64,000 nt of DNA, taken from positions 5,358,990 through 5,422,989 of the forward strand of contig NC_087387.1 in the NCBI RefSeq assembly GCF_963675165.1. Reading direction: 5' to 3'. The translations under genes and the position numbers were made by a program. Every line of letters starts with the position of its first letter. Position 1 is the first letter of the stretch. Shown in pieces: positions 51,442 through 63,286 of the stretch. The notes under the pieces were generated by a model. It had not been told where the DNA came from and searched no databases. It saw only the letters and a list, made by a program, of their open reading frames with translations. The stretch is from Halichondria panicea. Its lineage: Eukaryota > Porifera > Demospongiae > Suberitida > Halichondriidae.

Positions 51442-54400
51442 TGGGGGGGGGGTACAATCGGATTTAAACAGCATACCAGTATGTGTACTAACTACGTACT
51501 GCATACAAACTGTTCGTAGGCTTTCAATGCCAAACATGTAAATTTAGATACAGCCTACATACATGTAAATAGTTACAACTGTAACACACACTGTTGCCGG
51601 GCTCAGAAAAATCTCGCTAAAAATCGGTTTGTTGACTGTAAAAAAATTACTATTGTATACATCACACACTCACACCCACGCATACATTCACACACCCATA
51701 CACATACTCACCCACCCACCCACGCACACACCCACTCACCCATCCTCCAATGCCGAGCAGGTAGTCAGAGGCGTATGCATCCACCACTAAATGTGTGAAG
51801 TCATTCACTCTATCACCGAGATTAGGCAGCATCTCCGCAAGTCTGCGACCGAAACAAGTTATCAAAAATATGCTATCTTGTATTTTCTGTCCTTCGACTA
51901 AGAGATGTTTCGAAGCATTGCTGAAACTTTCGTACGATACAGCGTTGCTCAAACTCTGCAAAGCTGCCGGAGTTTTGATCGTCTCCCAAAACATATCATC
52001 CATAGCTCTGTTTAGTTGATTATCGTACTGTTGGTCGATTCGGTCACCGATTGTTCGTAATTTGTAGCTGATATAATCACTCTTGGTTGGTTCGTTATCG
52101 AGCTTCTTAATAAATTGCAAAAACAACGGATCTCTAAATGCGTGAGCTGGTATGCCATTTCTGGGTTCCATATCTGGTGCCGGTATGCAGTGTCCCAGTT
52201 CCATACTTAGAGAGGGTTCCAATACTTGATTCACACGTCTACTACACGAATGTCTTGTTGTGATTTGAGTTTGAGTTTCAACTACTTCCAATCTGCCACT
52301 TTCAGAAGGCACAAAATCAACAAAATCAGTTGATATTTGCCGCGTGTACGTGCTCACTAGTGTGGAGTTTGAGGTAACCTCTTCAACTTCTTGTTTATTT
52401 AGTGATAAATTCTGGTGAGTTGCACGTTCAAAATCCACAGAGAAAGGGTTAACCTCGACGGTGGCGGGTGTGTAGTAGCCACGCGGTGTAGGTCGATCAC
52501 AGAGTGGAGCTTGAGAGTTAAATATTTGCGGAGTAGAAAAATATCGTTTCCGTGGTAGTGCTGTTGGTGAGGTCTTATCGACAGTAGTTCGATTATTGTC
52601 GTGACTATAACTCTTTTTCTGAGATCTAGGAGCTGGTAGATCAGCTACGCGATCATTGCCTTCGTTGTGTTGCGATTCAACCGAATGTGGCGATTCCAAA
52701 TCATCATCATCTTTATTATCCAAAGCATCGCCATCTTCACATACTCTGAAACAGTTACTTTGTTTGTCTGTAGACTTCTCACTTCTCACGTTGTCATCTC
52801 CGTCACTAAAAGTACCCGATTCTGATTCTGACATGTATCCATCTTCATCATTTTGTTCAATCTCTTTGAGCGTAGTTACTGGGGGTGGCAAATAGGTCAT
52901 GTGATCGTCATGTGATGAGAATCCATTGCCTATGTAACTGCCTTCGCTTTGTACTTCTTCGTTGGCCATTAGTAATAGTTCAGTTTTATCGTCAATTGAT
53001 TCTGTCTGGGAAGATGATTGCTGTCTCAGCGTTGGTAATGGTGGTCCGCTAGCTACCTCCAGATCATGTGAGGCGTCCTGAAGATCATGTGATTTCACAG
53101 GCATGTCATGTGACCCGCTGGATGGTAGAGGGGGCCAGTTTGCACTCACACCAGGTGGTGACGTCAACTGTTGTGTTTGTTGTTTGGGAGGGTTTCTTGG
53201 TATATGAAGTCTCCTCTTTGTATGACTGACGTCGTTTAGTACTTGCTCTTCAAGAGCTTTTGTGCTGAGTTTATGAGTGGAATAGAGTTTTCTTCTCTCG
53301 GCCGATTTCTTTCTCGGTTTAACGTGAACATCATCCATAAGATCATCGAGGCTAGAGCTGGCATGTCGTGTCATGCGTGACTTTCGCTTGCCAGTTTTAG
53401 TAATACCACCTTTGAGTTTCCGGCCAAGACTTGACAGCTTGCTGGTGGAGGGTGGATGGTCGTCTTCACTCCGCTTCTTGCTTCGTAAAGAGGCGGTCAA
53501 CTTATTCTTCAACACTGAAGCTTTGGAGAGCATTTTCACTTTGATGGAGTGTTTTTTTGGCATGGTATCACTACTGGATCTGTGAGGCATATCTCGGTCT
53601 ACTGGAGGAGCATACGGAAAGTTCTTCACATTTGCTTTTTTGATCTCAATAGCTTGTATACTTTGTATCTGTGTTGAATTTAGTCTCTGCAAAACACGGC
53701 GATTTTTGGACGGATCTCTGAGGAAATTATTGATATACATTTGACTCTCTTGTCGTACGAACTCTGCACTCCGCACGTCATCTTCTCCCTCGCCCGTTAT
53801 CAGTATACTACTGCTTCCAGCTCTCTGTTTTGAAGTTGGATTGACGTAGAGACGATGGTTAAACATCCGATGTCCGCTGGATTTCATTCGACGATCGGCA
53901 AGTTTCTTTTGAACGATACGACGTCTTCGTAAAGTGTCCAGTTCTTCGTTTTGCGATTCTTTCATAGCTTTTAATCGATCCAATTTCTGCTGATCCGATC
54001 TCTGTTGATAACGTAGCTCTTCACTTGGACGACGTTTCTTCGTCTCTTGATTTTCGTCTTCTTGTAAAGTGGGTGTGTCTTTATGTCCCAGAGACAGGGG
54101 CTTATCACCGAGTGGTCCCGTGACAATCTTTGAGAGGAGGTTTCGTGCTAGCTTGGTTCCAATAGGGTTATAAATCACTTCTCTAACCTGTGGTAGTATA
54201 AACGCAAAGTATATAATTTGATCTCACATGTAAATGGACTTTAATAGTTATCATCAGTTGAAATTATACGTGGTATAGCCTTACATGTACGTGTACACGG
54301 CAACCAAGGAGTCAACTACACCAGTGGTCACATGGAATTGTGGCACAACATACATGTACCGTGACCGTGACAGTTACAATGAGGTGAATGAACATGTGAC

Positions 54401-54470
54401 TACTTACACCGTGACATTTATAAAGATATTGTTGTTCTATAGCCTTTGATATGTATTGAGGATAATCCAT
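49965..54470 (-). CDS. Bcl-2 family protein with very long N-terminal extension (5 exons)
   Basis: Predicted exons (minus strand) are 54,470-54,408, 54,187-51,740, 51,408-51,319, 51,039-50,505 and 50,170-49,965. All introns are GT-AG with GTAAGT or GTGAGT donors and phases fit, giving 1113 residues from MDYPQYISKAIEQQ. Residues about 705-850 look like a Bcl-2 core: BH3-like LRTIGDRID (about 731-739), a BH1-like stretch with ITCFGRRLAEM, and BH2-like GGWGRLVECYE (about 835-845), comparable to GGWDAFVELYG of Bcl-2. An intron falls directly after the GGW codon, where Bcl-2 genes are known to be split. The C-terminus (IAGVIAVGIVGALGLYYYRRK*) is a tail anchor. About 700 basic and Ser-rich, probably disordered residues precede the core, with a coiled-coil-like segment near 75-125. 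A linker of about 240 residues separates BH2 from the anchor. It probably acts at mitochondrial or ER membranes; pro- or anti-death activity cannot be told. Confidence 0.8.
51411..51439. repeat. (GT)n microsatellite in a Bcl-2-like gene intron
   Basis: A GT run directly next to the acceptor of exon 3, followed by a G run. On the gene strand it makes a CA-rich tract ending in CAG. Confidence 0.95.
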
Positions 54471-55272
54471 CAAAGAGTTCAAAGAGATAATTTCCCAAAG
54501 GTAGACAAAACGAAAACTAAAAAGCCCAAACAAACCCATAGCTACAGCTACGTAGAGCTACAGTATTCCCAAGTAACAGTGTACTGTGACGTCATGATAG
54601 GCTAACTGTACTGGCTAGCTAAAACAGATTAATCATCACTCAGTGTTATTATTATTATAAACAATACGCCAGTAAACTACATTATGGTGGCTAGAGCTAG
54701 GGGTGTAGCAACGTGCCTTGTTCATCCGTCCCACACAATCCAACTCTTGTCTACACTGCATATCCAGTCTCTCGTCCATCATAGTCTCCATAGCGTCCAC
54801 CCCATCACTACCAACTCCATGCACCTCCACTGACATAGCAGCTTCACTGCTTTGGAAGTCGGTATTTTCAGTTGGAGTTCTTTCTTGAGATTCAGCGGTA
54901 GTCCAGACCTTGTAGCTTGTGTAGACCACAGCGATGCTTTGACATAAAAGCACTTACGGTGGTAGCTTGTTTATTATTGTAAAAGTACAAGAGATAAACA
55001 AACCTTGCTCTGTAAAAGGGGAAAATCCCCAGTTTATGCCGTCATATTTGTGCACTGAAAGAGGGTGGGGCTGTTTTTTTTTTTTTGCAACTGTTACAGT
55101 GACGTCATCAACGTCGCCATTTATACATTGATCTCGGGGTCAAGCCGCGGATTGCAAGCAGGTGCATTCACAGTATAGTAGTAGATCTACAGCTACACAG
55201 TACAGTACAGGTTCGTATTTAATTTCTTTATCATAGTTTCTCTGAGCATAGCTACCCTACTAATACACAGTC
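54471..55272. other. Divergent intergenic region between the Bcl-2-like and TPX2-C-like genes
   Basis: The two genes are transcribed away from each other, so this interval should hold both promoters. A minus-strand open frame at 54,636-54,953 (with MSVEVHGVGSDGVDAMETMM and a GTG rather than ATG at its head) may be an exon or chance; no homology was recognised. A T run lies near 55,073-55,086. Confidence 0.45.
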
Positions 55273-57951
55273 ATGAGTTCTATGGAGAGGAAAGGATCTA
55301 TATCCTCCACTTGCTCTGACTCGAGTGCGGAGGAGACAAGAGACGGCGTTGGAAAGAAGATAAAGGCAAGTTACAGCATGTATCCACATGCTACAAGATC
55401 GTGCTGCATGTAACGTAGACCTTCTGTGACAGGTAGCCAGCTGATGTAAGTTAGTTCTATTTCATAGACTATGCTCTCAAAGACTCATTAGCTGGCTTTA
55501 TGCTATCATATCTTATCATATCATGTACGTCTAGTCTAGCTAGCTATGGTCTTTGATTGGAATCATTGAGCACGACCAGCTGATTATTCACAGCACGGAG
55601 CACATGCATTCACTCACCCACACCACCCACACACACACAGATCCCAGTCACAGTACCCAAGCCCTTCAGTTTCACACTCTACTCGCGACTACAACAACGT
55701 CGAGATTTTGACGATGATCTAAGAAAAAGACAGCATGCTGCCGAGGAGAGAGACAGAATATCCCGAGAACGACAAGAGAGGGAAGAAGAACTAGAGCTCA
55801 AGAAATACAGGAAATCCCTCAACTTTAAAGTATGTCCAGTGGAGGCTAGCATCGTTAACAGCTTCATTGTTTTATAACTCTAGCTTCAAGTGTTAATTGA
55901 CTTCCACTGAGTGCACTTGTATTCTCACATGGATGCTCATTTTGTGTATAGGCCTTTTTACTTTACCGGCAGGTGCTTTAATATCCTGTGGCATTTCCTG
56001 TTAACGTCAACAGTTAGTGTACACCAGATAGTCGTGATAGACCAAGCACTAATCTCTTATGCTGTGGCCTACTAGGTTAAACATAGCACATGTGTACGTT
56101 GATTACCACAAAGTTATTCTCTGAATAAACATACTAAGTATCGATGTGTGGTTTTACTTGCAACGCTGTGTTTCTTGGCCATACATAAATATTAAAGCTT
56201 GATGGTGTGTGAGTGTACGTGTGTGCGTGTGCGTGCGGTTTACTTTATATTGTGTACTTAAGTTCTTTATTGAGTTAATTGTGTCTCTTGATAAACTATC
56301 AATGTTATTTGTTTGCACTTGCACAGCATTCGGCCCCCACTGTCTAAACATGTAACCTACACATGTGGCTAAAAATAATAGTGCCCATAGAAGCAATGTC
56401 TCTGTTCTCCAACTCATGTACTAATTTTTAGAATATAAATATGCATACTTATAAAAGCTTGGTTGGAAATTGCAAATTTATGAGGTTTGGCTGAAGTTCA
56501 GAGGGACTGATTTGCTTTAATTAAGTACCCTCTTGAGATAAGTATGTGTGGCTTCACAAGTGGTTGGATGTTTGGCCTTGGAATAATTGATAGGTACCTG
56601 CTTTGTGTACGCATAATTAGAATGATCACATCATTATGCCTCGAGGCGTAGCCGCACGAGGGATACGGTAAAGCTGACTGTGTGTGTGTCTGTGTGTCTG
56701 TGATCACATCATTTTAGATTATCAATCAGTTGAAGTGTGAGATTGTTTATGAGGTTAAGTACAGTATACCTCATAGTAGTGTGAGATTGTTATGATGTGT
56801 TAGGTTAAGTACAGTATACTTCATAGTGTACCTGTTTTTTTGTGATTCTTTCCTTTCCTGTATATAGTCTAACTTCATTCAGTGCCCCAGCCATCATTGC
56901 ATTCAACAAGCCAACACTTGTCCTGAGGTTGTGTCTATAATTCATTAGCAAACCTCTACACATGTTTTTTCATTACAATTGTGGTCCAAGAACATTGTTT
57001 AAAATGTAAAATGTATGTTTAGCTAGTCACATGTGTGGTAGTAAAGTACACCTTTCAACTGTACACACCCTAATAGCCACTCATACGTATTATTTTTTAG
57101 AGGTTATAATTATATCATGTAATTATGTGGTATAGGTGTACCAGTATTCACTAAGAGCCCATACATTTTCCAATTTCAAAATGAAAGGAGGATTCATTTT
57201 GTAGCTCTTATGGAGGCCATCACATGGTGTGTTTACCTAGTAATGATTTTGAGTGTACAGTATTGAAACAACTATTAATAGCTCTGGTAGTTAGACGGCC
57301 AAGCCCTATACGGTGTCAACTAGCACCATCTCCATTGCTAAGTACATTAATAGAAACTTGTCCCCTTGCGTTGCCAGATGTCACTATCTCCTAATTACTG
57401 CAACAAAAACTGTACCCATACAAGTGATATCTGTGACTGTGTGTCTCTATAGAAGTTCCCCTTAACAGTTCCTTCAATGGTGGTCACTAATGAACATGTA
57501 GTGTCATTGTCCAGTGCTGTAACATAATTACAGTACATGAAGTACTGTGCATATGTTCTCTAGCATTATCAAAATTTGGGCTAAACAGTAATTAGTTGGT
57601 TGTAGTCGTGTGTATAAGGTCTGTTGTGTTTACTTGCACTTCACTGGCTTCTGTTTACCAATCGTTAATTTGCAAAATCAATTATTGATACTCTGTCATT
57701 TTACACTATTCAACTATGCCCCTCCCCTCCCCTCCCCTCCCCTGTAGGCCAACCCGATTCGGAGTTACTCTGGCATCTACCCGAATCCGAGTGAAAAGGA
57801 ATTGACGATACCACAAGGACCTCGACTACTGACTGAGAATCGATTACGCACAAATCCCGAGGATAACCCCCGGGCCGATTCTCGAGGGAGCAGCGATCAC
57901 AGTGACATTGTGTATTCAACTTATTCGTATAATGGACCCACTGTACTTTGA
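55273..57951 (+). CDS. TPX2 C-terminal/FAM161-like small protein (3 exons)
   Basis: Predicted exons 55,273-55,365, 55,641-55,829 and 57,748-57,951, all phase 0, give 161 residues. Exon 1 (MSSMERKGSISS) ends AAG/GCAAGT, a GC-AG type donor with otherwise perfect consensus; in-frame read-through meets a stop. Exon 2 encodes IPVTVPKPFSFTLYSRLQ followed by a highly charged helix with RKRQHAAEERDR and LKKYRKSLNFK, and exon 3 opens ANPIRSYSGIYP. The order KPFxF, charged helix, FKANPI resembles the TPX2 C-terminal microtubule-binding module; FAM161-type proteins have a similar motif. A spindle, cilium or microtubule role is inference. Intron 2 has a (CCCCT)n tract before its acceptor and hosts a dispersed repeat. 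An AATAAA lies at 58,313-58,318. Confidence 0.72.
56633..56700 (-). repeat. Dispersed repeat (inverted partner of 38,658-38,738)
   Basis: TTATGCCTCGAGGCGTAGCC, CGCACGAGGGATACGG and AAAGCTGACTGTGTG match the reverse complement of 38,658-38,738. It lies inside intron 2 of the TPX2-C-like gene. Confidence 0.9.
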
Positions 57952-58163
57952 CCTTGCTTAGTGCAGCTCGTTCTCGTTCAGTTATATACATGCTCAGGTA
58001 CAAATTCAGAAATTAACCAACAATGTATGTATTGTCATTAATTATTTAATTGTTCTGCTTCTGTGTAACGGCTTTGAAAGCTGCTTCTTTGTTGGTGTTC
58101 AATTGTTCCAATGTGTTGTACATGTTTGGTTGGCACCACCACTGTGTGTGTGTGTGTGTGGGT

Positions 58164-58202
<39 letters not shown>

Positions 58203-58520
58203 CTATTGTGTGCACTACGTATTATTATTGCGATATACATTGTTTATTCGGATATTAAAAATTGAAAAATGATAACCTTGCATCTTATCATGTGATACTA
58301 ACAATAATTCATAATAAAATTAATATGCATGTGTAATATACGTCCACAAGCACAATCATGCATGCAGTAACATGCATGTTCTCAATTGCAAGTACAAACA
58401 GTGTTTCGCTCAATTGCAAGTACCTATAATGGGAGGGGGGGTGGATCGACTATCTCACAAGGATTGCCAGGGTAACCATGCAAATGTGACCCCCGCCCCC
58501 TCCCTCCCTACAGTTCTCAA
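57952..58520. other. 3' flank of the TPX2-C-like gene with (TG)n tract
   Basis: No gene is seen. A TG-rich microsatellite spans 58,142-58,200, interrupted by GGGTGGG. The candidate polyadenylation signal AATAAA at 58,313 belongs to the upstream gene. Confidence 0.6.
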
Positions 58521-58730
58521 TACCGTATAGCGGGTAATTTTCGGGGGACAAAATATTCGTGGTTCAGCAATATTGAGACATTTCGTGGATAATATTTTCG
58601 TGGTTGCTGCTTGGATTGTAGGTAAAGGTAGGCAAGGTCGCTTCATTCGTGGGTAAAATATTCGTGGTCAGACCTCCAACCACGAAAACCACGAATATTT
58701 TGCCCCACGAAAATTACCAGCTATACGGTA
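58521..58730. mobile_element. 210-bp MITE-like element
   Basis: Inverted ends of about 40 bp start TACCGTATAGCGGGTAATTT and continue to AAAATATTCGTGG on both sides. The interior repeats TTCGTGG. It is the same family as the element at 29,216-29,342 by its TATAGCGGGTAATTT core. Confidence 0.88.
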
Positions 58731-58864
58731 TATATAGCAATCAGGGTCGATCCATAATAACGGAATGTACGAAACTTCCCATGTATTTATACTTAACGAG
58801 CTAGTGATAGCCACTGATAATTATACTCTCATCTGCATGTAGTACCTCCTTGCATCTTGTGAAT

Positions 58865-58932
58865 TAATGTGATGGCAGTAGGAACAAATGGTCGTGACTA
58901 TAGCTTGCATGTGTGGTAGCAATGCGTTTCCA
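58865..58932 (-). pseudogene. Remnant of the Kelch exon 5' end
   Basis: Strings ATGGCAGTAGGAACA and TGTGTGGTAGCAATGCGTTTCC match 59,890-59,952, the start of the Kelch exon of the neighbouring gene, in the same orientation. It lies just past that gene's stop, so it is a leftover of a tandem partial duplication. Confidence 0.75.
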
Positions 58933-59018
58933 TGCAGTGCATGCTATATAATTATAGAGATTCTATATAAGTGAACATAATCATTATACAATAATTATAC
59001 ATGTACATCGCTGAATTA

Positions 59019-61854
59019 CTAGTGTGTAATAGACGGGATTGATGTGTACACAGTTCTGACACCATAGCTACCTCTTACACCACCAAGTATATACAGTTTT
59101 CCAGATAGTTCAATGCAAGAACAACAATACAATTTCCTGGGAAGGTCACCACATTGTGTCCACTGGTCTTTGGTGGGATCGTACAGATGGATGCTTGAGA
59201 TACCGTTACCCCCTCGCACATTATCACTCCCCCCCACAGTCAGGAGGGTGTTGCCGATGGCGATGGGAGATGACCGATAGAATGGCACGTTTGCGACAGA
59301 TTTCCACACACCAAAACTAGCTCCTGATATCAGGGAGGGTACATGAGCTCGAAACACTTCTTTAGTGAGTTGACGTACGAGATACAGTGTGTCTCCAATT
59401 AGGCAAGTTCTGTGGTGATTATTAGTGTTGGGAAGTGGCTCAGCTGTGATCCATTTGTTACTAGTGGTGTCCAGAATGTTCACTTCAGCTATCTTACGGT
59501 CATTTGTGCCATATCCACCGATAACGATAAGATTGTTTTGATATGCAACAACTTCCGGCAAAGATAATGCTATTGGCATGGGGGGAAGTAACTTGACCCA
59601 TTGTCGAGACCTCTCATGGAATGTTAGGATGGTATTCTCTTTCTCTTTAGTAGACTTTTCCTGACCTCCGACCACTAGCAGTTGACCTCTCAGTGTTGCT
59701 ACGGTGAACCATATCACAGACAGTGGAGGACATCGCAGCTCATTCCAGCTCTCCTGATCTGGTGTGTACATTAGCAAAATGTCAGTCCAGTTATTCATGC
59801 CTCTCATGTACGCCTTCCCGTTGATAGCCACAGGATGATCGAGCACATTTATCCCCTCTGGTATGTCCTTGCATGTTTTCCAGTTGAAGGTAATGGCAGT
59901 AGGAACAGTTGGTTGTGGTGTGGTCGATTTGTGTGGTAGCAATGCGTTTCCAGCGCTCAAATGAACAATCTTGATTCCTTTTGTGCTTTTGTTTGTGGTT
60001 GTCTGTAAATAAAGTGAACATTATAATTATGTCATGGATCAAGTTTGTCAGAGTGGTGGTATATTGTGCATTTGTTGTTGCCATCTCAACCCATACCCCA
60101 CTACATGACACCACCACCCTTTTTGTGGGCATATATTTCTTATCAAGCTTATATAGGCAACGTCATGATATTAAGACATTTTGAGGCACAACTATAATTA
60201 TTATGCCGGCAATATCCCCTCACACAGTCACCCACCTCTCTCTGTCCTGAGCGCTGAGGTGTGTCCTGCCGAGGCTGTATCTGTAGAGACCCCACTGAAC
60301 TGGAGAGACGATAAATTTCTCTACGTTGAGCATCTAACTGCTCTTGTTGGAGAGTGGTCAGTTCTTCCAGTCCACGCACTTGCTCTCGTTTCTCAGCTTG
60401 AAGACGATCGATAGTTGCTTGTAATCGAGTGTCTTTCACAGAGATTTGATGTAAAATATGATTTACTTGACCTGACATTTCAAAATTTTCTCTCTGAAGT
60501 TGATTGATTACAACATCTCTTTGTTCGATTTCTTCCAAATGTAGTACTTTGATCGCATCAATTTGAGCTTGTTTCTCATCGGCAACTCTTTCAGCAACTT
60601 GCTGTATCTTTTCTTCCTTCACAGCCACCTGTTGAATCAGTTCCAGCTTGGTCTGGGTGCAGTTCTGAGGGAGTGTTGTTCCAACCTCCTCCAATCCTCT
60701 CAACACCACCACAGCAGATGGTCGATCTTCTTGATCAAACTCTAGGCAATTGAGGGTCAACTGGACTAGGGGGTGGGTCTCACCAAGAGCTGCTTTCGCT
60801 GGTTGGATATAATGTTCACGGCGCTCGATTTCTGACCGAGCAACCAGCCTTCGAGTAGCAGGATCTCGATATGTTGCAGGTTTGAGATCTTTGGGGAAGG
60901 TTTGTGTCAGTGTGAACAGAGATACTACACCAAAGGAGAAAATGTCTATGGCAGTGTTGTATCGTGTGACCCCTTCCTCTTGAGCTGCCTCTGGTGGCAT
61001 GTACACACCAGTGCCTGGCATTTGAGTCATCGAGGCAGCTAGCCGACCAGGCTGAATGTTCACAATCCTAGAAACACCCAAGTCTGCTATCTTGGCATTG
61101 AGACCATTATCAACTAGAACGTTCTTGGCAGACAGATCACGATGGGCAATGGGTGGAGTGCGGCTGTGCAGATAGACCACCCCTCGGCCAGTCCCCGTCA
61201 GAAGGTGCACTTTGAGGTCAATAGGAATGTTGGGGCTGGTTTCCAGAAGATTGTCGAGGCTGGTTTGTAGCTTCTCCATCAGTAGGACAGAGAGTTGGGC
61301 TCCAGGGAGATAGCACACCCCCAGGAACTGTACTATGTGAGGGTGACGGAGTTGGCTCATCAGCTTACACTCCTCCACGAAATCAGTCACCCATTTCTCA
61401 ACCTATATGGGTTATAGGCCCATACTATAATTATCAATATAATTATCAGTTGATTGCACTGATGGGGCCATGAGACAGTGGGTGGGTCTACAGTCAGTGA
61501 AGGCATGCAGACTAGCTAGATCTAGCTATAGATAGATGAGGATTGCCACAATGATGGGATGGGATGGGGGACAATATGCAACCAGGGATGGACAGACAGT
61601 AAGTATAGGGAAGTTCGATCAGTAAATTCATTCCTTAGTCTAAAGTGACTAGAAAAACAACAGTGTTGTGCTACCTGCTGTGGAGAGCCCAGGTTGACAA
61701 GCTGTTGGTGCAATTTCTTGGCAGCTACCGTTGCTCCAGGTATCTCTACCTCCTCCACACTGCCATAAGCGCCTGCTCCTAGTACGCGTCCAGTCAACTC
61801 AACTGTAGCAACTGTGAACTGCTCCAACTCCAAAGAAGTAATTCTTGTAGCCAT
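59019..61854 (-). CDS. Protein kinase-coiled coil-Kelch repeat protein (3 exons)
   Basis: Predicted exons (minus strand) are 61,854-61,675, 61,402-60,236 and 60,002-59,019, all GT-AG and phase 0, giving 776 residues from MATRITSLELEQF. The kinase domain (about 18-260) has the glycine loop GAGAYGSV, AAKK for the ATP lysine, HRDLSAKN (147-154), DLG in place of DFG (167-169) and PPEA in place of APE (about 196-199). HRDLSAKN suggests a tyrosine-kinase-like group rather than classical Ser/Thr kinases. Residues about 290-430 are a Gln/Glu-rich coiled coil. Exon 3 supplies a Kelch propeller with VVGGQ, VIGGYG, TVGGSD and LGGVRG blades. No signal peptide or membrane segment is seen, so it is a cytoplasmic kinase with a probable protein-binding propeller. 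Substrates are unknown. Decayed Kelch fragments lie on both sides, suggesting a former tandem family. Confidence 0.87.
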
Positions 61855-62269
61855 TTTGCAAAAGTACACTCTAATGCAAACAAAGTAGAGGTGCATGTGT
61901 CTTGTAGTACATGGGTGGATATATGCTGATTGTGGTGTCTTGTAGTACATGGGTGGGTATCAACAACACTTACATATAGTCTAATTAATTAACTCGATCA
62001 TCTAGGTCGGAAATACCCGCCATGCAACCCGCAACAAAATAAACCCTGTAGTGCATGGCTGTACATGGATTTCTACTTCAATGGGGGACATGACAAAATG
62101 TAATATTCAGATCAAAAGTGAACCATGTCATACAATACATAAAGGAACTATATAATGAGAACGCGTATTAAAGTACATCCAAAAACTGTGTGTAATTGAT
62201 TAATAATTATGCACACAAAGTTGATGCGACTATAACCTTCTCCAATAAAAAGTGCATACAGTTTACCAA
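61855..62269. other. 5' flank of the kinase-Kelch gene
   Basis: No gene is seen. A short direct repeat (TGTCTTGTAGTACATGGGTGG) occurs twice at about 61,897-61,958. Confidence 0.5.
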
Positions 62270-62372
62270 TGCAAGAGTACATTTTTGCGTGGGAAGATCA
62301 CCACATGCCTAGTGTAGTATCCACTGGTCTTGGGTGAGATCATACACATGGATGGATGCTTGAGGTAGCCTA
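62270..62372 (-). pseudogene. Remnant of the Kelch exon 3' end
   Basis: Strings GGGAAGATCACCACAT, TATCCACTGGTCTTGGGTG and GGATGGATGCTTGAGGTA match about 59,130-59,205, near the end of the Kelch exon, in the same orientation. Indels remove the frame. It is followed by an (AT)n run at about 62,376-62,400. It is evidence for a lost second Kelch gene between the kinase-Kelch gene and the sulfatase. Confidence 0.75.
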
Positions 62373-62619
62373 TTATGTATATATATATATATATATATAT
62401 TCATATTCATCACCATGAGTATAGCAGCTTATACTTATTTTTAAATCCCCCCTTTGGTACATTGAACAATATTTACAAATTCTTCAATACTTAATTTGCA
62501 CAAAGGAATAATCATCCTATTATAATAGTCCCTATAAATTATACAAACTGAAATGATAAACTACAACAGGTCATTTGGGTAACCAGTACAAATTAAAGTA
62601 ACTCTAACTCATAGCCATG

Positions 62620-63210
62620 CTAAAGACTGATGTCTTGCAACAAGTTGCTACGGCAACAGTATGGGAATGGCTCGCAGCCGGGTACTGCACATGGTTGGGC
62701 GGAGTCATCTTGTCCCATCAACACTTCAGATTGTTCCCATTCTAAGTCATACAGCAACTGTTGTCGAATCTACGGTGGCAGATGCACATTAGTACAAATT
62801 ACAATCATGTACAATTACATGTGCACGACAGTATATAGAACCCCTGGCCTCTGAATGCAGACTCCCTGAAATAAGATACCATGTTCCAAGAATTAGTGCA
62901 GTGTACCGTGAGTGTTTATTGTTTACATGATTGATTATGTGAGGTATGTTACTCATTCTCAATGTTGTACGTATGACAAAATAGGTCTGCATGGTGATCA
63001 TTACCATCCGTAACACAGTACTTTAAATACAGTACTTCTTAATTACCATTTCTATCTTCTCTAGCACTCTTATATATTTGGTGGCGTCCAGTGGGCGGAG
63101 CTCCCCGGGGTCAGCGTTGAGGTTGAACAGTAGTGGGGGGTCGTGAGCAACTAGGGGGGTATTGGAACGACACACCTCATCCGGATAATCGTTAGGACAG
63201 AGACCACTGG

Positions 63211-63286
<76 letters not shown>

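Noticed and set aside
51662-51739. Extension of the long Bcl-2-like exon past GGW into VSGCVRGWVGEYVYG
   Set aside because: This is intronic repeat sequence after a GTGAGT donor, and the next exon continues the BH2 motif as GRLVECYE.
54636-54953. Minus-strand open frame as a separate gene or as the first exon of the Bcl-2-like gene
   Set aside because: It has no ATG at its head, no recognised homology, and a clean first exon with ATG and a GTAAGT donor exists at 54,408-54,470. It is mentioned only within the intergenic entry.
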